Shown piece by piece: positions 35,600 to 45,652 of a stretch of DNA of 64,000 bases (its first letter is position 1; each line of letters starts with the position of its first letter). A program made the position numbers and the translations under genes. The DNA comes from DYRB01 sp963845265 (GTDB lineage Bacteria; Pseudomonadota; Gammaproteobacteria; Chromatiales; Chromatiaceae): assembly GCA_963845265.1 (NCBI GenBank), contig CAWJRN010000003.1, positions 512,652 to 576,651 of the forward strand, given 5' to 3'. Below the pieces are notes generated by a model. The model saw only the letters and a program-made list of their open reading frames with translations, was not told the DNA's origin and did no database searches.

Positions 35600-37800
35600 C
35601 AGGCGAGCCGCAGCGGCAGGCTGCGCAGGCGCTGCCCGGTGGCGGCAAAGATGGCGTTGGCCACCGCCGGGGCGATCACCGGGGTCGCCGGCTCGCCGAC
35701 GCCGGTGGGCGCCGCGGCCGAGGGGACGATGTGCACCTCGACCTCGGGCATGCGGTCAATGCGCAGCACCTGGTAGTCGTGGAAGTTGGACTGCTGGACC
35801 AGGCCGTCCTTGAGCGTCACCTCGCTGAGCAGGGCGGCGGACAGGCCAAAGCCCATGCCGCCCTCCATCTGGGCCCGCACCACGTCCGGGTTGATCGCCA
35901 GGCCGCAGTCCACGGCGATGACGACCCGATCTATGCGGATGCGCCCGCCCTTGCGTACCGTCACCTCGGCGACCTGGGCGACGTAGCTGTTGAAGGACTC
36001 GTGCACCGCCACCCCCCGCCCGCGACCGGCGGTCAGGGGTGCTCCCCAACCCGCCTTGTCCGCGGCCAGGCGCAGGACCCCTTGGTGGCGCGGATGCCCC
36101 TCCAGCAGGGCCATGCGGAAGGCCACCGGGTCTTGCCCGGCCAGGGTCGCCAGCTCGTCGATCAGGCACTCCACCGCGAAGGCGGTGTGGGTGGAGCCCA
36201 CCGAGCGCCACCATTGGACGGGGACCCCCAGACTGGGGGAGTGCAGCTCGGTCCGAATATTGGGGATGGCGTAGGGCAGATTGGCGGCGCCCTCCACCGA
36301 GGTCTGGTCCACCTCGTCGACCACCAGCATCTTCTCGAAGGCGGTCCCGGCGACGATGGACTGGCCGACGATGCGGTGGTGCCAGGCGCTGGGTCGCCCC
36401 TGGGCGTCAAGCCCGGCGCGCAGGCGGTGCACAAACAGGGGCCGATACCAGCCGCCCCGGGTGTCGTCCTCGCGGGTCCACTGTAGCTTGATCGGGGTCT
36501 TGCCGCCGGCCGCCTTGAAGACCTCCGCCGCCTCGGTCGTATAGTCCGAATGGGGGTTGGCGCGGCGCCCGAAGGAGCCGCCGGCCAGGAGCATGTCGAT
36601 GCTGACCTGGCCGGGCTCCAGGCCCAGGACCCGGGCCATTGCCGCTTGGTCGGCAGTCTGGAACTGCTCGCCGTTGAGCACCCGCACGCCCTGCCCATCC
36701 GGGGCGATGACGCAGTCCAGGGTCTCCATGGCGGCATGGGCCAGATAGGGGACGCTGAACTCGGCCTCCAGCACCTGGGTCGCATCGGCCAGGGCTGCCT
36801 CCGCGTCGCCTTCCGTGCGCGCCACCTTACCCGGCTGCTGGGCCAGGTCGCGGTATTGGGCCAGGATCTCGTCGGAGCCGAGCCGGAAGGCGTCGGACTC
36901 GTCCCAGGCGATGGTCGTCGTCAGGGCGTCGCGCCCGAGCTTCGCGCTCCAGAAGTCTTGCCCCAGCACGGCCACCCCGCTGGGGATGGCGACGACCTGC
37001 TCGACCCCGGGCACGCCCAGGGCCGGGGCCGGGTCGAAGGACTTCAGCTTGGCCCCGAAGCGGGGCGGGTGGGCCACCAGGGCGGTGAGCATGCCCGGCA
37101 GGCGCACGTCCTGGGTGAATCGGGCGCTGCCGTCGAGCTTGCCGTCGGCGTCTTTGCGCCTCAGGGTCGGGTTGCCGATGAGCCGGAACTGGGCCGGGTC
37201 CTTGAGCCGGACCTCGGTCGGCACCGGCTGGCTGGCCGCCGCCTCGGCCAGCTCGCCGAAGCTCGCCCGGTGCTCTCCGTGGGTCAGGGACCCGTCGCGG
37301 ACCTGGATCTCGGCCGCCGGGACCTGCCAGAGCTCCGCGGCGGCGGCCACCAGCATGTGCCGTGCCGCGGCCCCAGCCTGGCGCATCTGCTCATAGGAGT
37401 TGGCCATGGCGGTGCTGCCGCCGGTGCCCTGGGCCGGACCCCAGAACAGGTTGTTGTAGCGTTTGGCGTCTGCCGGGGCACCCTCGGCGCGGACCTGATC
37501 CCAGCGGGCGTCGAGCTCTTCGGCCACCAGGGTCGGCAGGCCTGTGTAGGTCCCCTGGCCCATCTCCAGGTGCTTGACGATGACTGTCACCACGTCGTTC
37601 GTACCGATGCGCACGAAGGCGTTGGGCTCGAAGCTGGCCGCGGCACGCTCTGCTCCACCGGCAATGCCAGGTCCGGCGGCCAGGTCCTGGGCCGCTGGCG
37701 CCGGCAGGTGCAGACCCAGGGTCAGACCGGCGCCGGTAGTCAGGCCCAGCTTGAGGAAGTCGCGGCGGTTGAGGGTTCTAATCCGGTCGTTGCTGTGCAT
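35599..37800 (-). CDS. Molybdopterin-binding subunit of a xanthine oxidase-family dehydrogenase (IorB-like)
   Basis: 733 aa. Tat signal: NRRDFLKLGLTTGAGLTLGL, so the enzyme is periplasmic. Molybdopterin motifs include VEMGQGTYTGL-like HLEMGQGTYTGLPTLVAEEL, GGSFGRRANPHSDY and PVQWWRSVGSTHTAFAVECL, with the C-terminal GVGEPATPVIAPAVANAI carrying the catalytic Glu. It resembles isoquinoline/aldehyde oxidoreductase large subunits. Only two subunits (no FAD subunit) are encoded, as in Ior-type enzymes with cytochrome acceptors. Confidence 0.85.
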   Translation of the reverse strand: MHSNDRIRTLNRRDFLKLGLTTGAGLTLGLHLPAPAAQDLAAGPGIAGGAERAAASFEPNAFVRIGTNDVVTVIVKHLEMGQGTYTGLPTLVAEELDARWDQVRAEGAPADAKRYNNLFWGPAQGTGGSTAMANSYEQMRQAGAAARHMLVAAAAELWQVPAAEIQVRDGSLTHGEHRASFGELAEAAASQPVPTEVRLKDPAQFRLIGNPTLRRKDADGKLDGSARFTQDVRLPGMLTALVAHPPRFGAKLKSFDPAPALGVPGVEQVVAIPSGVAVLGQDFWSAKLGRDALTTTIAWDESDAFRLGSDEILAQYRDLAQQPGKVARTEGDAEAALADATQVLEAEFSVPYLAHAAMETLDCVIAPDGQGVRVLNGEQFQTADQAAMARVLGLEPGQVSIDMLLAGGSFGRRANPHSDYTTEAAEVFKAAGGKTPIKLQWTREDDTRGGWYRPLFVHRLRAGLDAQGRPSAWHHRIVGQSIVAGTAFEKMLVVDEVDQTSVEGAANLPYAIPNIRTELHSPSLGVPVQWWRSVGSTHTAFAVECLIDELATLAGQDPVAFRMALLEGHPRHQGVLRLAADKAGWGAPLTAGRGRGVAVHESFNSYVAQVAEVTVRKGGRIRIDRVVIAVDCGLAINPDVVRAQMEGGMGFGLSAALLSEVTLKDGLVQQSNFHDYQVLRIDRMPEVEVHIVPSAAAPTGVGEPATPVIAPAVANAIFAATGQRLRSLPLRLA

Positions 37801-37812
37801 GTTGGCGCCTCC

Positions 37813-38268
37813 TTAGGCCAGTTGTGCGGCGGCGCGCTTGATGGCAGCGCGGATGCGGGCATAGGTGGCGCAGCGGCACAGGTTGCCGGTCATGGCTGTG
37901 TCGATCTCCGCGTCCGTGGGCTCCGGGTTCTCGCTCAGCAGCGCCGCGGCGGACATGATCTGCCCGGACTGACAGAAGCCGCACTGGACCACGTCCAGCT
38001 CGGCCCAGGCCTGCTGCACCGCCTGGCCTGTCGGGGTGTCCAGGCCCTCGATGGTGACGATCGAACCCCCGGCAGCGAGGGCCAGGGGTGTCGAGCAGGA
38101 GCGCACCGGGGCCCCGTTCAGATAGACGGTGCAACTGCCGCACTGGCCCAGGCCACAGCCGTACTTGGTGCCGGTCAGGCCGATGTGGTCGCGGATGGCC
38201 CACAGCAGGGGCATGTTCGGGTTCAGGTCGAGGTCGTGCGTTGTGCCGTTGACCGTGAGTTTGATCAT
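37813..38268 (-). CDS. [2Fe-2S] subunit of the molybdenum hydroxylase (IorA-like)
   Basis: 151 aa. KYGCGLGQCGSCTVYLNG binds the plant-type [2Fe-2S] cluster, and VVQCGFCQSGQIM with GNLCRCATYARIRAAI the second. Length and lack of signal peptide are usual; it is exported with the Tat-bearing large subunit. The ATG at 38266-38268 follows GGAGCG. First gene of the operon that ends with mocA. Confidence 0.9.
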   Translation of the reverse strand: MIKLTVNGTTHDLDLNPNMPLLWAIRDHIGLTGTKYGCGLGQCGSCTVYLNGAPVRSCSTPLALAAGGSIVTIEGLDTPTGQAVQQAWAELDVVQCGFCQSGQIMSAAALLSENPEPTDAEIDTAMTGNLCRCATYARIRAAIKRAAAQLA

Positions 38269-38363
38269 GAAACGCTCCGGGTTGGCTGGGGCGGGGGTGA
38301 TGTGGTGGACTTTTAGCCGAGGCGCGGTCGGGGTGCAACCTCTTGAGGGGTAGGGGGCAGATG

Positions 38364-38490
38364 CTAAGGGTCGTCCCAGGGATTGACGGTCGGAACCCCT
38401 GTGGGTGCGAAGTCGGCCAGGTTTCGGGCCGCTACCGTCATGCCGATTACGTGATAGTCGAGATCGGGCAAGTATTCCCCTGGGCCGCCT
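38364..38490 (-). pseudogene. PIN-domain (VapC) toxin, C-terminal remnant
   Basis: LDYHVIGMTVAARNLADFAP TGVPTVNPWDD matches the C-terminal block of VapC toxins (TRNxxDFxPTGVxVxNPW). The catalytic N-terminus is missing; a palindromic GGATTCCGCT-type repeat occupies the gap before the antitoxin remnant. Confidence 0.6.
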
Positions 38491-38597
38491 CCTGTAGTCA
38501 GGATGGAGCGCAGCGGAATCCAGGCCTTTGCGGTAACCCATGATGTATCGTTTGTCTGCGAGGCCGTCCCCGGATTCCGCTAGCGCTCCATCCGGGC

Positions 38598-38815
38598 TAC
38601 GGGGAAGTTCCAGCCGTGTACCAAGGCCATCGCTGCGGATCGAACTCGAAATCCGGTACGTCCTTCTGCGCCAGTGCCTCGACCAAGGTCATTTGGCTAC
38701 CTGTGAGGTGCCGATAGTCTTCGATGGTCAAAAGGACGTGAGTGGCGCGACCGCGGTCGGTGATGAAAACCGGCCCCTTGCTGGCCGCTTACTTGGCATC
38801 GCCGACGCGCCGAGT
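38598..38815 (-). pseudogene. Phd/YefM-type antitoxin with in-frame stop
   Basis: RRVGDAK, TAA, then AASKGPVFITDRGRATHVLL and TIEDYRHLTGSQMTLVEALA matches Phd-type antitoxins that pair with VapC. The stop within the N-terminal domain and loss of the start show decay. With the PIN remnant downstream it forms a dead toxin-antitoxin locus. Confidence 0.6.
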
Positions 38816-39618
38816 CTGTGTCTCGGCTACCTCGGACCACGGAGGCGGCTGCTAGGCGTCGCCTTGCCCGAGCGACGATGCTGGCGGGCAATGCAGGGGG
38901 AAGTATTGGAAATCGATGTGGATGAGAGCTGATCGGCTCTTGCCAGGTTGCATGCGCCAGATGTGAGGCACACCCAGGCGGTCACTGGTCATGCTGCAAT
39001 AGGTAATATCTGAACTGCCGACGGCTGTGATCAGCGTTCAAGACACGCCGATGACACTCGCCCGCCGAGCGGAAGTTCTTGGTCCAAATTGGGGACCGCT
39101 TCCCCCACGTCATGGACCGCTTTCCGCCGCTAAACCGCCGCTCGTGACGGCAGGCGCACTGTCCGGAGTGGGTCGGCAAGAGACAGGTCCGCCACCCCCG
39201 GGGAGCCGTCCAGGGGTTCGCTACGACCGACCGGGACCGGCCGGTTGCGGGAACTGAAGCTACGCATACCGAGGTCCGCAGTCTAGAAGGCAGTCGATAC
39301 TGGTGCAGTCCGCAAGCGACCTGTGCTGCCCCCGTGATTCCCAGGTTCGAGACAGCCTCTTTCCCACGCAGCTGCGGACACAGATTCGGTTAGGCGTTGG
39401 CGCCCACCCTCTGTTAAGAAGCCTAACCCAGATACTCCCCGTGACCCGGTGCCTCCGTTGGGGGCGGCTCCTGCCCCTGGCGTTGAGTCGGCTTCCAGGG
39501 CGATTCGCCATTGCGTGGCCGGCTGAAGTCCGGTCCGCGGGGGAAGACCGACACGGTCAGCCTACCTGCATCCTGAACTGAAACCACACTTCCTAACCCA
39601 GAACCCGGAAACCCTCCT
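38816..39618. other. Non-coding stretch
   Basis: No gene seen. Contains worn repeats (accgctt, gccgctaaaccgccgctc) near 39100. The TPR gene promoter should lie in the last 200 bp; I cannot identify it with confidence. Confidence 0.35.
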
Positions 39619-41598
39619 ATGGCAAAGACCCCGACTAGGAAGAGACCGGCCAAAGGCGCCCACCCGGACGCCGCCCAGTTTAAGGCGGTGGAACGGCTGA
39701 TGGACGCTGGCGACCATGCCCGCGCCATCGAAAGGGCGCGGGCCTTGGTCGCGCGCTTCCCCGACCACGGCGGCGCCCGGCGGTTGCTGTTGGATGCCCT
39801 GATCCGCGGCGGTGTCCGCTCGGCGGCGCCACTGGCCGCTTACCAGTGGGCGCAGCGGCGGCCCAACAGTCTGCCGGCCCAGGAGGCGCTCCTGCACCTT
39901 GCCGTCGAGAGTGGGCATCTGTTCCTTGCGGATCGCGTCGCGGCCCGAATCCGGGTTCTCGGCGGGACGATACCGACCCTCCCCCTGGCCGCCAAGGACC
40001 GCGACAAGCTGCTCCTCCAGCCAGATGGGTCGCGGGCGACGCCAGCGGACATGGAGCGGTGCGACATCGGCAAGCTGCACCTCGCTGGTCAAGACTTCCT
40101 CGGGGCCATCCGCGAGCTGGACGGCGTTGCCGTGACGCCGGCCCGCAACGACAGGGCGCAGGCTCTGTTTCACCTGAGCCGCATCGATGTGGCGCTGGAT
40201 GCCTTCATGGACGCCTGGCAGGCGGATCCGGACAATCTCTTCGCCCTGGGCTGGGCCCTGCACCTGCGCCTCTGGCGGGGCGACGAGGACGGCGCCAGGG
40301 GCCTCGCGGTACCCCTCGGTCAGGCCCAGGCGCGGCGCGGCGAGGATGCGCGTGCTCAACTGCTGGCTCTCCTGCTGATCCAGGATAACCAGGCAGCCTG
40401 GGACGCCTTCGAGCGGTCGGTCGGGGCTGACGGTGCCCAGGGCGAGCCGCGCGCTCTGCGTGCCAGGTGGCTCCACCTCGGCGCCTGCGCGGCCAGCCGG
40501 CTCGGGCGTGGCGACCGGGCCAGGGCCTTGTGGCGGGAGGCGCTGGATCTGAATCCAAGTCTCCGGGCGGCGCAGGTCAACCTGTCCGTCCTCGACGAGG
40601 AGGGGGTAACCCCCGCTTATCCGCAGCTGCCCGACCAGAGTCAGGTCGTGCCAATGACGTGGGTCCAGGCCCTGCGCGCGGCCGGAGAGGACGGCCACGA
40701 GCCCCGGCTCGACGAGCTGACCGCCTCCAATGCCTACCTGGAGGCGATCTATCTGGGCGGCGACTTGGCGGTGCGTCAGCTCGTGGCGATGCTGTTCGCC
40801 CGGCGGCTGCAGGCTCAGCCCGAGGCCCAACAGGGGCAAAGGGGCGTGGCGGCGATCCTCCGAGACTTGGCCAAGCGGCCCATCGGTACCTCGCAGGAGC
40901 GACTGGGTTTCCTCACCGGTCTGCGCAAGGTGGGTTTGATCACGCCCGACGAGGCCGTCGAGTTTTGGAGCGGCGGCGAGCTGCGTCAGGTCCGGGTGGT
41001 GGACACCGAGATCGTTCGGGGCCCTGAGCCGAGCGACCTGCCTGAAGATCTGCAACCGTTGCTCGAGCAATCCATCGTGTTACACCTGGAGGGGCGTCTG
41101 GACGACGCCGAGGCGGCCCTCAATGCCATTCTGGCGCGTGTCCCCGGCCATCAGGTCGCCTTGGGCAACCTCGCGGCGATCCGCGCCGCGCAGGGGCGGG
41201 GCCGGGAGGCACGCGAGGTCCTGCGGCAAGCGATCGCGCTCCACCCCGATTACCTCTTTGCGCGCTGCAATCTGGCCAGCTTGCTGATTCAAGACGGGGC
41301 GCTGGACGAGGCTCAGGGCTTGCTCGCCGGTCTCTCCCAACGACCGCGGTTACATCTGAGCGACGTCTTTGTGCTCTACGGGGCCATGGCGATGCTCAAC
41401 CGAGCCCGGGGCGAGGATGAGGCAGCCGAGGCCCTGATCACCACCTTGGAGCAGATGGTGGAGGATGAGGACGACGAGCGCCTGCTTGCCCAGGCCAAGG
41501 CTCGGGTGGAGCGCGCAACCCCGGCGGGGCGCTTCAGGGCGACCCTGCGCAGCATGCTCAAAATCGGGCCACGTCCCTACAAACCGAAGCGGCGGTAG
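39619..41598 (+). CDS. Large TPR-repeat protein
   Basis: 659 aa, no signal peptide, basic N-terminus (KTPTRKRPAKG). Repeated helix pairs are seen from residue 20 on (KAVERLMDAGDHARAIERAR, ALNAILARVPGHQVALGNLA, LRQAIALHPDYLFARCNLAS), typical of tetratricopeptide repeats, spread over most of the length. Such proteins are scaffolds; no catalytic domain is seen. IS copy 3 begins 52 bp after its stop. Confidence 0.75.
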   Translation: MAKTPTRKRPAKGAHPDAAQFKAVERLMDAGDHARAIERARALVARFPDHGGARRLLLDALIRGGVRSAAPLAAYQWAQRRPNSLPAQEALLHLAVESGHLFLADRVAARIRVLGGTIPTLPLAAKDRDKLLLQPDGSRATPADMERCDIGKLHLAGQDFLGAIRELDGVAVTPARNDRAQALFHLSRIDVALDAFMDAWQADPDNLFALGWALHLRLWRGDEDGARGLAVPLGQAQARRGEDARAQLLALLLIQDNQAAWDAFERSVGADGAQGEPRALRARWLHLGACAASRLGRGDRARALWREALDLNPSLRAAQVNLSVLDEEGVTPAYPQLPDQSQVVPMTWVQALRAAGEDGHEPRLDELTASNAYLEAIYLGGDLAVRQLVAMLFARRLQAQPEAQQGQRGVAAILRDLAKRPIGTSQERLGFLTGLRKVGLITPDEAVEFWSGGELRQVRVVDTEIVRGPEPSDLPEDLQPLLEQSIVLHLEGRLDDAEAALNAILARVPGHQVALGNLAAIRAAQGRGREAREVLRQAIALHPDYLFARCNLASLLIQDGALDEAQGLLAGLSQRPRLHLSDVFVLYGAMAMLNRARGEDEAAEALITTLEQMVEDEDDERLLAQAKARVERATPAGRFRATLRSMLKIGPRPYKPKRR

Positions 41599-41650
41599 CG
41601 TGCGCAGGTCGACCCTTGTCCGGGCTGGGGTGGTCGTGGCGTTTTACAGT

Positions 41651-42963
41651 GCTCCTGGCTACCCTTCGCATCCGCCTGAGAAATCCAAGGCTTGCGGCGC
41701 CGATGGCCCTCAGATCAAGTCCACGGCAGCAGGCCTTGACTCGAGTTGGCCGGACCGGTTCTCATCGACCAACCTCTTAGGCGTCGGAAACTCACGGAGC
41801 CGCTGTGGACTCGAACCTGGTCGCTGCCCTGATCATCGCCCTCGGGCGGGCGGTCCGGCGCCTGCTGCGTCCGGCACGCTCCGGGGCGAAGTTGATGATC
41901 GGCGCCGCCGGCGATCTCACCCGTACGCGATCGGAGCTCATGGCGGAGAACGCCTTGCTGCGTCAGCAGCTCATCGTGCTGCGTCGCAGCATCAAGCGGC
42001 CTCGACTCCACCGCGACGACCGCGTGCTCCTACTCGCCCTGGCCCGATTGACCCGCCGATGGCGAGACGCCTTGCATGTGGTCAGCCCCGAGACGCTGTT
42101 GCGCTGGCATCGAGACCTCTTCAAGATCGTCTGGAGACGAAAGTCCCTGCCCCGTGGTCAGCCGAAGCGACTCGCGCCGGAGGTCGTCACGCTCATCCAG
42201 GCGATGGCCAAGGACAACGTGCTCTGGGGCGCAGAACGCATCCGAGGCGAGCTGCTGAAGCTGGGCATTCGCGTCAGTAAACGAACCATTCAGAAGTACA
42301 TGAGGCGGGTACGGCCACCCGGTAAACGGGGCCAGAGCTGGAACACCTTCGTCGGAAACCACAGCTGCGACATTTGGGCATGCGACTTCCTGCAGCTCTA
42401 CGACGTCCTGTTCCGTCCTATCTTCGCGTTCTTCTTCGTGGTCCACGGCACGCGGGAAGTCGTTCACTTTAATGTGACCCGCTGCCCTACCGACGCCTGG
42501 GCGGCCCAGCAACTTCGGGAGGCCACGCCATACGGTGACGGACCGACGTACCTCATCCGAGACAACGATGACAAGTTCGGAAGAAGATTCGACGCCGTGG
42601 CCGAGGGGACGGGCATCGATGTCGTGAAGATCCCGCCACGCTCTCCCAATCTGAACCCCATCTGCGAACGCTTCCTCGGATCTGTGCGTCGGGAGTGCTT
42701 GGACCACGTGGTCATACTCAGCGAACGGCACCTGCATCGTGTACTGCGGGAGTATGTTGAGACCTACTTCAATAGTGCCCGTCCGCATCAAGGGTTGTTT
42801 CAGAGGATACCGGCCCTGGCAGAGTCGCGGTCGGTCTCGGAGATCGGCAGGAACGTCGTCGGGCTTCCGATCCTCGGTGGGCTCCACCATGACTACCAGA
42901 GGGCGGCGTAGGCGCCCGTCATCCGAGCCGGTGCTCACGTGGATGGAAAGGGTAGCCAGCACG
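41651..42963 (+). mobile_element. rve-type insertion sequence, copy 3 (1313 bp)
   Basis: Same length and ends as the other copies, but the left outer dinucleotide is GC rather than CG, which suggests CG is not strictly part of the element. Same orientation as copies 1, 2 and 4. Confidence 0.9.
41805..42911 (+). CDS. IS transposase, integrase core, copy 3
   Basis: Identical in all catalytic motifs to copy 1. It shares with copy 4 a T-to-A change upstream (ctcttagg) that puts a stop before the GTG, supporting GTG (41805) as the real start. Confidence 0.9.
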   Translation: MDSNLVAALIIALGRAVRRLLRPARSGAKLMIGAAGDLTRTRSELMAENALLRQQLIVLRRSIKRPRLHRDDRVLLLALARLTRRWRDALHVVSPETLLRWHRDLFKIVWRRKSLPRGQPKRLAPEVVTLIQAMAKDNVLWGAERIRGELLKLGIRVSKRTIQKYMRRVRPPGKRGQSWNTFVGNHSCDIWACDFLQLYDVLFRPIFAFFFVVHGTREVVHFNVTRCPTDAWAAQQLREATPYGDGPTYLIRDNDDKFGRRFDAVAEGTGIDVVKIPPRSPNLNPICERFLGSVRRECLDHVVILSERHLHRVLREYVETYFNSARPHQGLFQRIPALAESRSVSEIGRNVVGLPILGGLHHDYQRAA

Positions 42964-43371
42964 GCCAGATGCGGGGTTTCAAGTCGCCCGGTCAAGCGCA
43001 GCGCTTTCTGGCCGCGCCCGCGGTGGTCGGAAATCTATTCCGGCTGGGTAGGCACTTGATGACCGCAGTCCACTATCGCGAGCTTCGGCTGCGAGCCTTC
43101 TTGGGTTGGCAGCAGGTGACGTGCGCCTGTTGAACGGGGAATGGTTTGAACAAAGGGGATCGATTGAGATCGAGTAGGTAAGTTGACAACGCCCACGCGA
43201 ACGTCCTACTGGTGTCACCAGGATCGGGCAGACACCGAGGAATTCCCTCTCATTAGCCTTCACCGAGGTCGATAAAGTCATGGGCCAGATTCTCGTGGAG
43301 AGCGGAAACACGACGCCGACGGATATCCGGATGGTCTTTGCCGCTGAGGGTGTTGTCAGGAGTTGACGGGG
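42964..43371. other. Non-coding stretch
   Basis: No gene with recognisable features between IS copy 3 and the WGR gene. Confidence 0.35.
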
Positions 43372-43626
43372 TCAGTGGTTTGCCGCGGGTGTGTAGCCGC
43401 GATGCGCCCGGCGCCGGGCGATCTCGTTGACCTGCGCGATGCCGTTGTCGTAGGACGCGACCCCGGTGTTGTGCATCCGGCCACGCCGAGACCCGAGCCC
43501 GCCCCAGACTTTGAGGAGCGCCCAGTCGCCCAGCAGGTCTTGGCCCAGGTGGACCTGGTAGTAGCGGGCCTTCTCGGGGTTGACCCAGGCGTGATGCTGT
43601 GACGGAGCGTCCATACTGTGCAGCAT
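43372..43626 (-). CDS. WGR-domain protein
   Basis: 84 aa. ARYYQVHLGQDLLGDWALLK VWGGLGSRRGRMHNTGVASY followed by RRRAHRGYTP is a stand-alone WGR domain (WGxxG core reads WGGLG), a nucleic-acid-binding module known in PARPs and bacterial WGR proteins. The single-domain form is common in proteobacterial accessory regions; function unknown. Confidence 0.75.
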   Translation of the reverse strand: MLHSMDAPSQHHAWVNPEKARYYQVHLGQDLLGDWALLKVWGGLGSRRGRMHNTGVASYDNGIAQVNEIARRRAHRGYTPAANH

Positions 43627-43724
43627 AAGTGCGCCGGAGGTTCATTCCGTGAGCCTGGGGCACGCCGAACACCATAGCCGGTGCCGTGAGTCTGGCCGTT
43701 ACGCTGGCCAGAATCGGCTGCCGT

Positions 43725-43758
43725 CTTGTAAGAAAAACTAGCCATTTTTTCTTACAAG
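43725..43758. promoter_or_regulatory. Inverted-repeat operator before the abiE operon
   Basis: CTTGTAAGAAAAA (43725-43737) and TTTTTCTTACAAG (43746-43758) form a perfect 13-bp inverted repeat with an 8-bp spacer, 15 bp before the antitoxin start. AbiEi antitoxins are known to autoregulate by binding inverted repeats in their own promoter; this is the obvious site. Confidence 0.75.
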
Positions 43759-43773
43759 ATATAGCCTCCAGGA

Positions 43774-44415
43774 ATGTCTCAAGCCACTGAAAAGACGATC
43801 CTTCGCAGGATTTACGGCAAAGGCCGTGGTTGGGCGTTCTCGCAGAGTGATCTGGCGGACTTCGGCAGCCGTTCGGCGTTGGACGTAGCCCTGCATCGCC
43901 TGTGCGCGCAAGGGACAATCCGCCGTGTCCTCAGGGGCATCTACGACTATCCGCGGCACAGCGCCCTGCTCGGGGAGCCCTTGAGTCCGGACATCGATCA
44001 GGTTGCGCACGCTCTGGCGCGCAAGTTTGGCTGGCGCATCCTGCCGAACGGCCCCTCTGCGCTGAACCTGATGGGGCTCTCCACCCAGGTGCCGGCCCAG
44101 TACCTTTACTTGTCTGACGGCCCGGATCGATCCTACCGGGTCGGGACCACGGATCTCGTGTTCAAGCAAACCGCTCTGAAGGAGGCGAGATTCGTGCTCC
44201 GCGAGAGCAGCGTCATCGTCCAGGGGCTCAAGTCGCTGGGGCAAGAAGCCCTGACCGCCGAGGTCATCGCCAAGATCCGCGACTGGTTGCCGCCAGCTCT
44301 GTGCCCCAAGGTGCTCACCGATACCCGAACGGCGACCGGATGGGTTTACGAGGCCATTCGGAAAATCTGCGGTGGTGGCGAGAATGCGCGGGGACCCTTG
44401 CCGTCGGCAGGCTGA
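43774..44415 (+). CDS. abiEi: AbiEi-family antitoxin (DUF6088)
   Basis: 213 aa. An N-terminal winged helix (GRGWAFSQSDLADFGSRSAL DVALHRLCAQGTIRRV) and LRGIYDYPRHSALLG typify AbiEi/DUF6088 antitoxins of type IV toxin-antitoxin systems. The rest is the antitoxin domain (WRILPNGPSALNLMGLSTQV). 27 nt separate it from the AbiEii toxin gene. A clean operator lies just upstream. Confidence 0.85.
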   Translation: MSQATEKTILRRIYGKGRGWAFSQSDLADFGSRSALDVALHRLCAQGTIRRVLRGIYDYPRHSALLGEPLSPDIDQVAHALARKFGWRILPNGPSALNLMGLSTQVPAQYLYLSDGPDRSYRVGTTDLVFKQTALKEARFVLRESSVIVQGLKSLGQEALTAEVIAKIRDWLPPALCPKVLTDTRTATGWVYEAIRKICGGGENARGPLPSAG

Positions 44416-44442
44416 TGTAGTGAATGAGATACAGCGAGAACG

Positions 44443-45444
44443 ATGGACAAGATTGCGAACCTTGAAGCCCGCCAGCGTCGGGAGCTGTTCCAAGAGACCG
44501 CGGCCCGCAAGGGCATTCACCCCGCCGTCGTGGAAAAGGACTTCTGGGTGTGCTGGGTGCTCAAGCACATTTTTGAGGACCCTGGGATGCGCTCACATGT
44601 CATCTTCAAGGGTGGTACGTCGCTGTCCAAGGTGTTTGGGCTCATTGACCGTTTTTCCGAAGACATCGACCTGATTCTGGACTGGAGCCTGTTGGGCTAC
44701 GGTCCGGGTCAACAGGACCCCTTTCCGGACGACCTGTCCAACACCAAGCGGGACCGGTTCAACAAGCAGTTCAATGAAGTCGCCGCGGCCTACATCCGTG
44801 AGACCCTACGCCCGCAACTGGCGGTGTTGCTTGGCAGTTGCCCGGCAGTCGGGCTGTCTATCGACGACCGTGAAGGGCAAGTGGTGCAGATCGACTATCC
44901 GGCCGCCTTCTCCCAGACCTACCTGCGTCCCGAGGTGCGACTGGAGATCGGTCCCCTGGCGTCCTGGGTTCCCCACGACGAGTACAGCATCCGACCCTAT
45001 GCTGCCGATGCCTTCCCCAAGATATTTGGCGAACCGGATTGTTCAGTCATCGCGATCAAGGCCGAACGGACCTTCTGGGAGAAGGCGACCATCCTGCACC
45101 AGCAGGCTCACAATCCTCGGCCGATTCCCAGTCGTTATTCTCGCCACTACTACGACCTCTTCCGCCTCGCCGAGAGTGCCGTGCGTGGTGCGGCGCTGGC
45201 CGACTTGCAGCTTCTCGCGGATGTCGTCGCCTTCAAACAGCGCTTCTACCCCTGCAATTGGGCGAGATACGGCGAGGCCAAGCCGGGAACGTTCAAGCTG
45301 ATCCCGCCGTCGGCGGGTATTGACCAATTGGCAGCCGATTATGCGCAGATGCGCGTCATGATCTTCGGGGAACGCCCCGAGTTTGCGCGCATTATTGCGG
45401 TGTTGCATTCACTGGAGGACGAGATCAATGGACTCGTATCGTAG
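44443..45444 (+). CDS. abiEii: AbiEii nucleotidyltransferase toxin
   Basis: 333 aa. VIFKGGTSLSKVFGLIDRFS followed by EDIDLILDW has the GGTSLSK and DxD motifs of the DNA polymerase-beta-like AbiEii/AbiGii family, plus AIKAERTFWEKATILHQQAH further on. It transfers nucleotides to tRNA or other acceptors to cause growth arrest or abort phage infection. Appears full length. Overlaps the next small gene by 17 nt. Confidence 0.9.
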   Translation: MDKIANLEARQRRELFQETAARKGIHPAVVEKDFWVCWVLKHIFEDPGMRSHVIFKGGTSLSKVFGLIDRFSEDIDLILDWSLLGYGPGQQDPFPDDLSNTKRDRFNKQFNEVAAAYIRETLRPQLAVLLGSCPAVGLSIDDREGQVVQIDYPAAFSQTYLRPEVRLEIGPLASWVPHDEYSIRPYAADAFPKIFGEPDCSVIAIKAERTFWEKATILHQQAHNPRPIPSRYSRHYYDLFRLAESAVRGAALADLQLLADVVAFKQRFYPCNWARYGEAKPGTFKLIPPSAGIDQLAADYAQMRVMIFGERPEFARIIAVLHSLEDEINGLVS

Positions 45445-45634
45445 GTCCGTCAACTCCAGTCATGAGCATGTTGGCGGCCTGCGACCGAAGATCGGGCTCG
45501 CCCTTTACCGGCTGGTCTTCGGCCAGCCGCGTCAGGAGGATCTGCTGGTCTTTCTGGGGCAAGCCTCGCCGGAGACCCGGGCGGGGCTGGACGGTCTCAT
45601 CCTGTCGCTGGCCCCGCCGGGCGGCTCGGCCTGA
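45428..45634 (+). CDS. Small protein linked to abiE and an SMC-like ATPase (68 aa)
   Basis: MDSYRRSVNSSHEHVGGLRP then KIGLALYRLVFGQPRQEDLL. It overlaps the toxin gene end and precedes the ATPase start by 18 nt, so it belongs to one transcript with both. Predicted helical; no domain recognised. Confidence 0.5.
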   Translation: MDSYRRSVNSSHEHVGGLRPKIGLALYRLVFGQPRQEDLLVFLGQASPETRAGLDGLILSLAPPGGSA

Positions 45635-45652
45635 GGGGAGCGGATTACACCC

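Noticed and set aside
33813..38316. Plus-strand open frames of several hundred codons over the molybdenum hydroxylase operon
   Set aside because: They run antisense to genes with clear catalytic motifs and contain no recognisable domain.
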